NCBI GenBank assembly: GCA_963843755.1
Contig: CAWJLS010000008.1
Span: 400,638 to 464,637 of the forward strand
Direction of reading: 5' to 3'
DNA: 64,000 nucleotides
Source: CAWJLS01 sp963843755
GTDB lineage: Bacteria; Acidobacteriota; Thermoanaerobaculia; Multivoradales; DATKCC01
Part shown: piece after piece, positions 1 through 36,486 of the stretch
How positions within the stretch are numbered: the first letter of the stretch is position 1
How the letters are laid out: each line of letters opens with the position of its first letter
Translations under genes and position numbers: made by a program
Notes under the pieces: model-generated
Databases searched by the model: none
The model's input: the letters and a program-made list of their open reading frames with translations, nothing else
What the model was told of the DNA's origin: nothing

Positions 1-13428
<13,428 letters not shown>

Positions 13429-13435
13429 CGTCACC

Positions 13436-28822
<15,387 letters not shown>

Positions 28823-28836
28823 GCCGATCGACTCCT

Positions 28837-31269
28837 CTACTCCTGGCGCAGGGACGACAGCGGGTCCACGCGGAGCGCCTTGCGGGTCGGTTGATAGGCG
28901 GCGAGGAGCGCCAGCCCGAGCAGCAACAGGGCGACCGCCGCGAAGGTCACCGGGTCGTGGGTGCTGACTCCGAACAGCAGGTCGGTGGCGAACCGCGAGG
29001 TGAACAGGGCGCCGACGGCCCCGAGCACGATGCCCACGGCGGCCACCCCGACGCTCTCGCCGACGACCATCTTGACGATGCTCCAGCGCTCGGCACCGAG
29101 TGCCATCCGGATGCCGATCTCGGTCGAGCGCTGGGTGACCGAGTAGGCGACCACGCCGTAGACCCCCACCGTCACCAGCAGCAGGGCGACCAGGCCGAAG
29201 GCGCCCATGAGCCAGGCGAACGAGCGGCGGCCGGCGATCGATTCGGCGACCACCGCCGTCATCGGGCGGACCGCCTCGATCGGCTGGTCGGGGTCGATCG
29301 ACCAGACCGTGTTGCGCACGTCGCCGATGAGCGCCGAGGGGTCGCCGGCGGCCTTGACCGCGACGGCGAAGAACGGGAACGCGGCTTGGGGGTAGGGGGT
29401 GTAGACGTGCTCCCGGGCGGTCGCCTCGAGGCCGAGGGCCTTGACGCTACCGACCACGCCGACCACCGAGCGCCACTGGGCGACGTTGCCGGGGCGTCCG
29501 GAGAGCAGGAGCCGCTTGCCGATCGGGTTCTGCCCCGGCCAGTAGCGCTCGGCCAGGTTCTGGTCGACCACCGCCACCGGCGCTCCCTGTTCGTCGTCGG
29601 TCTGGCGGAAGGTCCTGCCGGCGATCAGCGGGATACCCATGGCCTCGAAGTAGCCCGGGCTCGCCGGACGCCAGTCGACCGACGGCCGGGGCTCTCCCGG
29701 GTCGAGGACATAGCCCTCGAAGTCGGTCTCGACGGCGAAGCGGCGGGTGCCCATGGGCAGCTCGTTGACCGTCCCCACCGCCTGGACGCCCGGTACCGAG
29801 CCGAGGCGGTCGAGCAGCTCCCGGTAGAAGCCGGCGTACTGGTGGCGCTCCGGGTATTTCTGGGGTGAGAGGTAGACCTGGAAGGTGAGCACGGGGTCCG
29901 GGTCGAACCCGGGCGGCACCTGCTTGAGCTCCAGGTAGCTGCGGATCATCAGCCCGGCGCCGATCAGCGCCAGCGTCGCGACCGCCACCTCGGCGAGCAC
30001 CAGGGCGCTGCGCAGCCTGCGGCCGCCGGCGGTGGACGAGGCGCGGCGGTCGTCCCCCTCCTTGAAGGTCGACGCCAGGTCGGGGCGCGACGCCCGTAGC
30101 GCCGGCAGCAGGCCGGCGGCCAGGCCGACCGCCACCGCCACGGCGGCGGTGAAGGCCAGCACCCGCCAGTCGAGCCCGACGGTCTCGATCCGCGGGATCG
30201 CCCCCGGGTTGATGCGCACGAAGGCGCGCACCCCCCACCAGGCGAGCAGCAGGCCGGCGGCGCCACCGATCGACGACAGCAGCAGGCTCTCGCCCAGCAG
30301 GCCGCGGATCAGGGTGCTGCGGTTCGCGCCGAGGGCCGAGCGCAGGGCGAGCTCCCGGCTGCGCACGGTGGCCTGGGCGAGCATCAGGTTGACCACGTTG
30401 ACGCAGGAGATGAGCAGCACCAGGCCGGCCAGGCCGAAGACCGCCAGCAGCTTGCTGCCGACGTCGCCGACGATCTCGTCGGCGATCGGGACCACCTTCA
30501 GGCGGAACCCGGCTTTGGGCGGGTAGACGTCGGGGTAGGTGCGTTCGAACCGGCTGACCAGGGTGTCCAGCTCCGCCTGGGCGGCCTGCCGGTCGCTGCC
30601 CGGCGCCAGGCGGCCGACCACCGCCAGGCCGCGGTACGACCGGTCCGGCAGCTTGGCCGGGTCGAGATCGAGCGGAATCCAGATCTCGTAGTGGGGGCCG
30701 AGGCCGAGGCGAAACTCGCGGGGCATGACGCCGATGACCGTGTACGGCTCGCCGTCGAGGCGGATCTGGCGCCCGACGACGCTCTTGTCGGCGGAGAAGC
30801 GGCGGCGCCAGAAGCCGTCGCTGAGGACGACCACGCGCCCGTCGCCGTCCTGGTCCTCGCCCTTGGCGAAGCCGCGGCCGAGCGCCGGTTCGACGCCGAG
30901 GACCGAGAACAGGCCGACCGAGGCCCGCGCGGCGAGCAGGCGCTCCGGCTGGTCGTTGCCGGTGTAGTTGAGGTAGCCGGAGCGGAAGGCGGCGAGCCGC
31001 TCGAACGACCGGGTCATGTCCTCGATGTCGAGGAACTCTTGTCCCGAGGAGGGTTGGCGCTCGAGGTCGGTCGAGCGGACCTCCCCCCAGATCAGCACGA
31101 CCCGGTCCGGGTTGCGGAACGGGAGGTCGCGGAGTAGCACCCCGTCGACGAGGCTGAAGACGGCCGTGTTGGCACCGATGCCCAGGGCCAGGCAGACGAC
31201 GACCGCGGCGGTCACGCCGGGGCGCTTGCCGAGCCGTCGGAAGGACGTTCGTAGATCGCGAAGGTTCAT
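28837..31269 (-). CDS. ADOP/MacB-like ABC transporter permease (orphan, no ATPase)
   Basis: Integral membrane permease of 810 residues with the duplicated layout of the acidobacterial duplicated orphan permease family. An N-terminal transmembrane helix (about residues 18-40, VTAAVVVCLALGIGANTAVF) leads into a MacB_PCD periplasmic domain, then a first FtsX helix bundle (about 270-400), a central helix near 435, a second periplasmic domain, and a C-terminal FtsX bundle ending in SLRQE. No Walker A/B or ATPase domain is present. I chose ATG 31269 because it gives the typical family start MNLRDLRTSFRRLGKRPG; an upstream in-frame ATG would add 30 uncharacteristic residues. Only 14 nt separate it from the downstream NRPS, so it is probably the first gene of that transcription unit. 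Export of the peptide or self-protection is an inference from position; the ATPase partner must be encoded elsewhere. Confidence 0.92.
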   Translation of the reverse strand: MNLRDLRTSFRRLGKRPGVTAAVVVCLALGIGANTAVFSLVDGVLLRDLPFRNPDRVVLIWGEVRSTDLERQPSSGQEFLDIEDMTRSFERLAAFRSGYLNYTGNDQPERLLAARASVGLFSVLGVEPALGRGFAKGEDQDGDGRVVVLSDGFWRRRFSADKSVVGRQIRLDGEPYTVIGVMPREFRLGLGPHYEIWIPLDLDPAKLPDRSYRGLAVVGRLAPGSDRQAAQAELDTLVSRFERTYPDVYPPKAGFRLKVVPIADEIVGDVGSKLLAVFGLAGLVLLISCVNVVNLMLAQATVRSRELALRSALGANRSTLIRGLLGESLLLSSIGGAAGLLLAWWGVRAFVRINPGAIPRIETVGLDWRVLAFTAAVAVAVGLAAGLLPALRASRPDLASTFKEGDDRRASSTAGGRRLRSALVLAEVAVATLALIGAGLMIRSYLELKQVPPGFDPDPVLTFQVYLSPQKYPERHQYAGFYRELLDRLGSVPGVQAVGTVNELPMGTRRFAVETDFEGYVLDPGEPRPSVDWRPASPGYFEAMGIPLIAGRTFRQTDDEQGAPVAVVDQNLAERYWPGQNPIGKRLLLSGRPGNVAQWRSVVGVVGSVKALGLEATAREHVYTPYPQAAFPFFAVAVKAAGDPSALIGDVRNTVWSIDPDQPIEAVRPMTAVVAESIAGRRSFAWLMGAFGLVALLLVTVGVYGVVAYSVTQRSTEIGIRMALGAERWSIVKMVVGESVGVAAVGIVLGAVGALFTSRFATDLLFGVSTHDPVTFAAVALLLLGLALLAAYQPTRKALRVDPLSSLRQE

Positions 31270-31464
31270 GGCTCCAGTTCCAGCCCTTACTCGCTTCTGG
31301 CGGGAACGGGGGGCCCGCAGATCCCGTGGAGCCCCGACAAATTCAGGGGCCCGGCGCAACGAAGTTCAGGGGGGACGGGGATCCAACCGCCGCGGCAGAG
31401 CTATTTCTAGAGTGCGTCCCCCTAGTGAAGCGGGACAGATTCAGGTTTCATGGAAATGCTCCGC
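31270..31464. promoter_or_regulatory. Divergent intergenic region between NRPS operon and CRTAC1 cluster
   Basis: About 195 bp of non-coding sequence that must hold the promoter of the leftward permease-NRPS unit and that of the rightward CRTAC1-like gene. A TTCAG word recurs three times (near 31341, 31363 and 31440), and the related GTTCAGATTTCTTG occurs upstream of the next two CRTAC1-like genes. I could not place a convincing -35/-10 pair. Confidence 0.4.
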
Positions 31465-31521
31465 GTCCCGGTGCTGCTTCGGCGCTGCACTAGGAGGGGG
31501 AAACCACAGAGTCGCCGGGAC
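31465..31521 (+). ncRNA. Candidate structured 5' leader element, copy 1
   Basis: A 57-nt core bounded by GTCCCG (31465-31470) and its complement CGGGAC (31516-31521), enclosing a 20-nt hairpin (GTGC at 31471 with GCAC ending at 31490) and then an unpaired stretch with ACTA and AAACCACAGAGTCG. The same architecture and exact length occur before the two following paralogues, while the sequence between core and start codon differs. It lies 68 nt upstream of the ATG. It does not match a riboswitch consensus I can recall. Confidence 0.5.
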
Positions 31522-31588
31522 CGGGGACCTCCCACCCCCGGTTCCGTTTTGTACTACTTATTTAATAAAAAGGTTTGGAGGAAACCCG

Positions 31589-33769
31589 ATGAGACGAGCT
31601 GCGTTTGCCCTACGCGCAGGTCTCTGTACCTGCCTCACTGCCCTGGTCGCCTGGAGCCCGGCGATGGCCGACGGCGGCGTCACCTTTACCGACATCGCCG
31701 AGGGTGGCGGTGCCGGCGTGACGTTCCACCGGACCGCGTCGCCCCGCGACGCGATCCGCACCGACATCCTCAACGCGACGCCGATCGAGACCCCCGACTT
31801 CCTCGGCAACGCCCGGGCCAACAGCCCGCAGAAGGCCCACGGCGGGCCGGGCGTCGCGATCCTCGACTACGACAACGACGGGGACGAGGACGTCTACGTC
31901 ACCAACGGTCCGGGTTCGGCGAACAGCCTGTACTCGAACCAGCTCGTCGAGACCGGCCAGGTGACGTTCGTCGACGTGGCCGTCGCGGCGGGCGTCGACG
32001 CCACCGACCAGGACAGCTCGGGCGTCTGCTTCGGCGACATCGACAACGACGGCGACCAGGACATCTACGTCCTCGGCACCGGCGAGTCGAACCTGCTGTT
32101 CGAGAACAACGGCGACGGCACCTTCACCGACATCACCGCCGCCTCCGGCGCCGGTGGCCAGACCCGCCATCCGGTCGGCTGCTCGATGGGTGACGTCAAC
32201 AACGACGGCTTCCTGGACATCGTGGTCGGCAACAGCTACGGCGGTTGCGACAACCCGCAGAACCCGGTGACCATGGAGAACACCCCGTGCACCTGGAGCG
32301 GCGACCCCGACGCCCCGCCGCAGAGCGGCTGGGAGCATCGCCAGCCGGTGTTCGGCGCGTCCGACACCTACAGCTTCATGGAGCAGAACATCCTGCTGGT
32401 CAACCAGGGCGGCGACCACTTCGTCGACGACTCCTCGGCCGCCGGCATCGAGAGCGTCTCCGGCATGTCGGGTCCCGGCCTGAGCGGCGCCGCCTTCACC
32501 TGGGCGATCGCCATGTACGACTACGACGGCGACGGCAACATCGACATCCACAGCGCCGACAACCTCGGCTCTGCGGCCGATCCGATCGGCCTGCACCGGA
32601 TGTACCACAACGACGGCCAGGGCAACTTCACCGAGATGACCGGCGCCCTGACCCTCGACCAGGAGCCGGGCGGCTGGATGGGCGTGGCGCCGGCCGACTT
32701 CAACTGCGACGGCCGGATGGACTTCTTCGCCACCAACCTGGGCAGCTACCTGGGCGGTTCCGGCTTCGAGTCCCGCTGGTTCCTGCAGAACGAGGACGGC
32801 ACCTACTCGTCGCCGGGCGTCGGTGACCTGATCCGGACCCCGTTCGGCTGGGGCACCTCGGCGTTCGACTACGACAACGACGGCGACGACGACGTCATCT
32901 TCCACGGCTCGGTCGACATCACGAACCTGGTGATGGCCGACAACCCGGGCGCCCTGCTGCGCAACGACGGCAACTGCTCCGCCACCTTCAGCTACGACGG
33001 AAACGCGATCCAGCGCGACCATCGCCTGCGCACCGTCAACGGCGTGGCGACCGGCGACCTGAACAACGACGGGTTCTACGACATGGTGTCGGTGTCGAGC
33101 GTCAACATCGAGCCGACCTCGACCTACCTGCCGGCGTACCTGCTGGCCGGCGGCAGCGTCGGTTCGCCGTTCGACGACGTTTCCAGGTTCCAGAACGTCC
33201 TGACGTCGCGGGTCATGCCGGGCTTCCTGGTGCCGGTCGACCCGTTCCCGACCTTCCCGGACGGCGACCTGTCGATCGAGCTCAACAGCGCCAACAACGG
33301 CAACCACTGGGCCAAGGTGCGCCTGCTCGGCAGCGCCGGCGTCCTCGACGGCGGCACGGTCAACCGTGACGGCATCGGCGCCACGGTGCGCTTCACGCCG
33401 CTCGGCGGAAACACCCAGTCGCTGCCGGTCCTGGGCGGCTCGAGCTACGCTTCCGAGAACAGCCTCGAGCTCGGCTTCGGCATGGGGAGCGCGAACCTGG
33501 CGACGATCGACGTGCTGTGGCCGGGCGGCGACCGCAACCGGCTCTACGGCGCCCGCAACGGCGACGAGATCGTCTTCCCGCACATCCCGTGCAGCTACGA
33601 CGGCGATTGGAACAACTTCGGCCAGTACAACTCCTGCGTCGTCCACGCGCTGCAGGACTACCGGCACCAACGCCTGATCAGCCGTGCCGACTACTACCGT
33701 CTGGCCGCCAGCGCCGCGGGTGCGTACTTCGAGACGCATGCCTGCGCCAACATCTTCGGCAACTGCTGA
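31589..33769 (+). CDS. CRTAC1-like secreted FG-GAP/ASPIC-UnbV protein, paralogue 1
   Basis: Predicted exported beta-propeller protein of 726 residues. A signal peptide (MRRAAFALRAGLCTCLTALV, ending WSPAMA before DGG, residues 1-28) is followed by repeated FG-GAP/VCBS calcium-binding loops of the D-x-D-N/G-D-G-D-x-D type (DYDNDGDEDVYV, DIDNDGDQDIYV, DVNNDGFLDIVV, DYDGDGNIDI, DFNCDGRMDFFATN, DYDNDGDDDVIF, DLNNDGFYDMVSV). A C-terminal ASPIC/UnbV domain follows (about 560-670; DGIGATVRF, DVLWPGGDRNRLYG). The ATG at 31589 has an ideal SD GGAGGA six bases upstream. It is the first of three tandem paralogues and is followed by its own terminator. Extracellular adhesion or matrix binding is typical of related proteins, but the actual ligand is unknown. 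Confidence 0.95.
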   Translation: MRRAAFALRAGLCTCLTALVAWSPAMADGGVTFTDIAEGGGAGVTFHRTASPRDAIRTDILNATPIETPDFLGNARANSPQKAHGGPGVAILDYDNDGDEDVYVTNGPGSANSLYSNQLVETGQVTFVDVAVAAGVDATDQDSSGVCFGDIDNDGDQDIYVLGTGESNLLFENNGDGTFTDITAASGAGGQTRHPVGCSMGDVNNDGFLDIVVGNSYGGCDNPQNPVTMENTPCTWSGDPDAPPQSGWEHRQPVFGASDTYSFMEQNILLVNQGGDHFVDDSSAAGIESVSGMSGPGLSGAAFTWAIAMYDYDGDGNIDIHSADNLGSAADPIGLHRMYHNDGQGNFTEMTGALTLDQEPGGWMGVAPADFNCDGRMDFFATNLGSYLGGSGFESRWFLQNEDGTYSSPGVGDLIRTPFGWGTSAFDYDNDGDDDVIFHGSVDITNLVMADNPGALLRNDGNCSATFSYDGNAIQRDHRLRTVNGVATGDLNNDGFYDMVSVSSVNIEPTSTYLPAYLLAGGSVGSPFDDVSRFQNVLTSRVMPGFLVPVDPFPTFPDGDLSIELNSANNGNHWAKVRLLGSAGVLDGGTVNRDGIGATVRFTPLGGNTQSLPVLGGSSYASENSLELGFGMGSANLATIDVLWPGGDRNRLYGARNGDEIVFPHIPCSYDGDWNNFGQYNSCVVHALQDYRHQRLISRADYYRLAASAAGAYFETHACANIFGNC

Positions 33770-33828
33770 GACCTCGAGACGCGGGGTCCGGAGCGCTCGC
33801 TCCGGCTCCGCGTCCCGATCGATTGCGA

Positions 33829-33855
33829 GGGCGGCCTTCGGGCCGCCCTTTTTTT
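33829..33855 (+). terminator. Rho-independent terminator of CRTAC1 paralogue 1
   Basis: Stem GGGCGGCC (33829-33836) pairs with GGCCGCCC (33841-33848) around a TTCG loop and is followed by seven T. A second strong hairpin (about 33778-33814) lies between the stop codon and this terminator. Confidence 0.9.
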
Positions 33856-33924
33856 GTTCTCCGCCTCTCTACGTTGCGAGCTCGCGAGGCGCCGGAGAGT
33901 TCAGATTTCTTGATAATACTCTTC

Positions 33925-33981
33925 GTCCCGGTGTGCCCTCGACGGTGCACTACATTGGAGAACCCACAGAGTCGTCGGGAT
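33925..33981 (+). ncRNA. Candidate structured 5' leader element, copy 2
   Basis: Same 57-nt layout as at 31465. GTCCCG (33925-33930) pairs with CGGGAT (33976-33981), where the C-to-T change keeps a G-U pair. The internal hairpin GTGTGCCCTCGACGGTGCAC differs in sequence from copy 1 but still folds. AACCCACAGAGTCG is conserved. The core ends 68 nt before the ATG, exactly as in copy 1. GTTCAGATTTCTTG lies just upstream. Confidence 0.5.
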
Positions 33982-34048
33982 TGGGAAAGTCAGAATCCTT
34001 ATTCCGCGTTCTTATCATCATCTAATTAAAAGGTTGGGAGCCAATTCG

Positions 34049-36205
34049 ATGAGTCGAGCTGCGTTTGCCCTCCGCACAGGCTTTTGTACCTGCCTCGTCG
34101 CCCTGATCGCCTGGAGTCCGGCGATGGCCGACGGTGGCGTCGTCTTCAACGACATCGCCCAAGGTGGCGGTGCCGGCATCACCTTCCATCGCACCGCCTC
34201 CCCGCGCGACGCGATCCGGTCCACGATCCTGAACAGCACGCCGATCGGCATTCCGACGTTCGTCTTCGACACGCGGCCCAGCAGCCCGCAGAAGGCCCAC
34301 GGCGGTCCGGGTGTCGCCATCCTCGACTTCGACAACGACGGCGACCTGGACGTCTACGTCACCAACGGTCCGGGCTCGGCCAACAGCCTGTACTCGAACC
34401 AGCTCGTCGAGACCGGTCAGTTGAGCTTCGTCGACGTGGGCCTCGCGGCGGGCGTCGACGCCACCGCTCAGGACAGCTCGGGCGTCTGCTTCGGCGACAT
34501 CGACAACGACGGCGACCAGGACATCTACGTCCTCGGCACCGGCGAGTCGAACCTGCTGTTCGAGAACAACGGCGACGGCACGTTCACCGACATCACCAAC
34601 GCCGCCGGCGCCGGCGGCCAGGACCGTCACGGTGTGGGTTGCTCGATGGGTGACGTCAACAACGACGGCTACCTGGACATCGTGATCGCCGACACCTACG
34701 GCGGCTGCAACAACCCGACCAGCCAGGTCACCGGCCAGACCAACCCCTGCACCTGGACGGGCAACGCGAGCGACCCGGCGCAGAGCGGCTGGGAGCATCG
34801 CCAACCGGTGTTCGGCTCGGCCAACATCTACGACCAGATGGAGCAGAACATCCTGCTGGTCAACCAGGGCGGCAACCAGTTCGTGGACGACTCCGCGGCC
34901 TCCGGCATCGAGAGCGTCTCCGGCATGTCCGGCCCCGGCCTCTCCGGTGCGGCCTTCACCTGGGCGATCGCCATGTACGACTACGACCAGGACGGCAACA
35001 TCGACATCCAGAGCGCCGACAACCAGGGCTCCGCGGGCAGCCCGATCGGCCTCCACCGGATGTACCACAACGACGGTCTCGGCAACTTCACCGAGATGAC
35101 CAACAACCTGACCCTGGATCAGCAGGTGGGCGGGTGGATGGGCATCGCTCCCGCCGACTTCAACTGCGACGGGCGGATGGACTTCTTCGCCACCAACCTG
35201 GGCAGCTACCTGGGCGGCAGCGGCTTCGAGTCCCGCTGGTTCCTGCAGAACGCCGACGGCACCTACTCTTCGCCGGGCGTCGGCGCCCTGCTGCGGACCC
35301 CCTTCGGTTGGGGCACCTCGGCGTTCGACTACGACAACGACGGCGACGACGACATCATCTTCCACGGTTCGGTCGACATCCTGAACCTGGTGATGGCCGA
35401 CAACCCGGGCGTTCTGCTGCAGAACGACGGCAACTGCTCCGCCTCCTTCAGCTACTCTCCCACCGTCATCCAGCGCGACCACCGTCTGCGCACCGTCCAC
35501 GGTGTCGCGACCGGCGACCTCAACAACGACGGCTTCTTCGACATCGTCTCGGTGTCGAGCATCAACATCGTGCCTCCGCCGGGCTTCCTCTCCCCGGCGT
35601 CGCTGCTCGCCGGCGGCCCGATCGGCTCGATCTTCGACTCCTATTCGGGCTTCGCCAACGTCCTGACCTCGCGGGTCGTGCCGGGCTCGCTCGTGCCGGT
35701 CTCGCCGGCGCCGCTCTTCCCGGACGGCGACCTGTCGCTCGACATGAACAGCGCCAACAACGGCAACGGCTGGGCCAAGGTCGACCTGCTCGGCAGCGGC
35801 GGCATCCTCGCCGGCGGCACGGTCAACCGCGACGGCATCGGCGCCACGGTGAGCTTCACGCCGGACGGCGGCAACACGCAGTCTCTGCCGGTCCTGGGTG
35901 GCTCCAGCTACGCCTCCCAGAACAGCCTGGAGGTCGGCTTCGGCATGGGCGCCGCGACCGAGGGCACCGTCGACGTGCTGTGGCCGGGCGGCGTGCGCAA
36001 CCGGCTCTACGGCGTCGCCTCCGGCGAGACGATCCTCTTCCCGCACATCCCGTGCAGCTACGACGGGAACTGGAAGAACTTCGGCCAGTACAACTCCTGC
36101 GTCATGCAGGCGCTCAACACCTACAAGAACGCCGGCCTGATCACCGTTGCCCAGCGCAACCGGTTCCGCGACAGCGCCCGGCAGGCGTACAACGAGGCCA
36201 ACTGA
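34049..36205 (+). CDS. CRTAC1-like secreted FG-GAP/ASPIC-UnbV protein, paralogue 2
   Basis: 718-residue paralogue of the preceding gene with the same plan: signal peptide MSRAAFALRTGFCTCLVALI ending at WSPAMA, seven or so FG-GAP/VCBS loops (DFDNDGDLDVYV, DIDNDGDQDIYV, DVNNDGYLDIVI, DYDQDGNIDI, DFNCDGRMDFFATN, DYDNDGDDDIIF, DLNNDGFFDIVSV) and a C-terminal ASPIC/UnbV domain. The start at 34049 is preferred over an upstream in-frame TTG (34034), because GGGAG at 34036-34040 sits 8 nt before the ATG and the signal peptide aligns with its neighbours. It is much closer to paralogue 3 than to paralogue 1, so the pair arose by a recent duplication. It has its own leader and terminator, which implies independent transcription. 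Confidence 0.95.
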   Translation: MSRAAFALRTGFCTCLVALIAWSPAMADGGVVFNDIAQGGGAGITFHRTASPRDAIRSTILNSTPIGIPTFVFDTRPSSPQKAHGGPGVAILDFDNDGDLDVYVTNGPGSANSLYSNQLVETGQLSFVDVGLAAGVDATAQDSSGVCFGDIDNDGDQDIYVLGTGESNLLFENNGDGTFTDITNAAGAGGQDRHGVGCSMGDVNNDGYLDIVIADTYGGCNNPTSQVTGQTNPCTWTGNASDPAQSGWEHRQPVFGSANIYDQMEQNILLVNQGGNQFVDDSAASGIESVSGMSGPGLSGAAFTWAIAMYDYDQDGNIDIQSADNQGSAGSPIGLHRMYHNDGLGNFTEMTNNLTLDQQVGGWMGIAPADFNCDGRMDFFATNLGSYLGGSGFESRWFLQNADGTYSSPGVGALLRTPFGWGTSAFDYDNDGDDDIIFHGSVDILNLVMADNPGVLLQNDGNCSASFSYSPTVIQRDHRLRTVHGVATGDLNNDGFFDIVSVSSINIVPPPGFLSPASLLAGGPIGSIFDSYSGFANVLTSRVVPGSLVPVSPAPLFPDGDLSLDMNSANNGNGWAKVDLLGSGGILAGGTVNRDGIGATVSFTPDGGNTQSLPVLGGSSYASQNSLEVGFGMGAATEGTVDVLWPGGVRNRLYGVASGETILFPHIPCSYDGNWKNFGQYNSCVMQALNTYKNAGLITVAQRNRFRDSARQAYNEAN

Positions 36206-36260
36206 GGCCGATCAACACGAAGCCGGGTCTCGAGACCCGGCTTCGTCAAGAAGCGTCGAA

Positions 36261-36290
36261 GGGGCGGCCTCCGGGCCGCCCCTTTTTTTT
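36261..36290 (+). terminator. Rho-independent terminator of CRTAC1 paralogue 2
   Basis: GGGGCGGCC (36261-36269) pairs with GGCCGCCCC (36274-36282), followed by eight T. A perfect hairpin built on AAGCCGGGTCTCGAGACCCG (36220-36244) precedes it, so the gene ends with two stem-loops like its upstream paralogue. Confidence 0.92.
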
Positions 36291-36361
36291 CGGTCTCCCG
36301 CTCTTCTCTTCGCGGACCCTTGATGAATATGTAAAGTTCAGATTTCTTGCCAATACTCCTC

Positions 36362-36418
36362 GTCCCGGTGCGCCCCGGGCAGTGCACTACAGGGAAGAAA
36401 CCACTGTGTCGACGGGAC
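36362..36418 (+). ncRNA. Candidate structured 5' leader element, copy 3
   Basis: Third 57-nt core: GTCCCG (36362-36367) pairs with CGGGAC (36413-36418), with a 20-nt internal hairpin GTGCGCCCCGGGCAGTGCAC (36368-36387). The unpaired motif here is AAACCACTGTGTCG. GTTCAGATTTCTTG and AATACTCC lie immediately upstream as in copy 2. The core ends 68 nt before the preferred ATG. Confidence 0.5.
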
Positions 36419-36486
36419 TGGGTAATATCGAATACCCGGTCGCATGTTCCATGTGTATTGAATCAAATAGGTTTGGAGAAAAAATG

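Noticed and set aside
28837..31359. Longer permease start at 31359
   Set aside because: The additional 30 residues are Arg-rich and unlike the family N-terminus; the start at 31269 aligns with MNLRDLRTSF-type ends.
31465..36418. Leader cores as c-di-GMP (GEMM) riboswitches
   Set aside because: The conserved unpaired segment resembles part of GEMM only weakly, and the second hairpin and GNRA tetraloop/receptor are missing.
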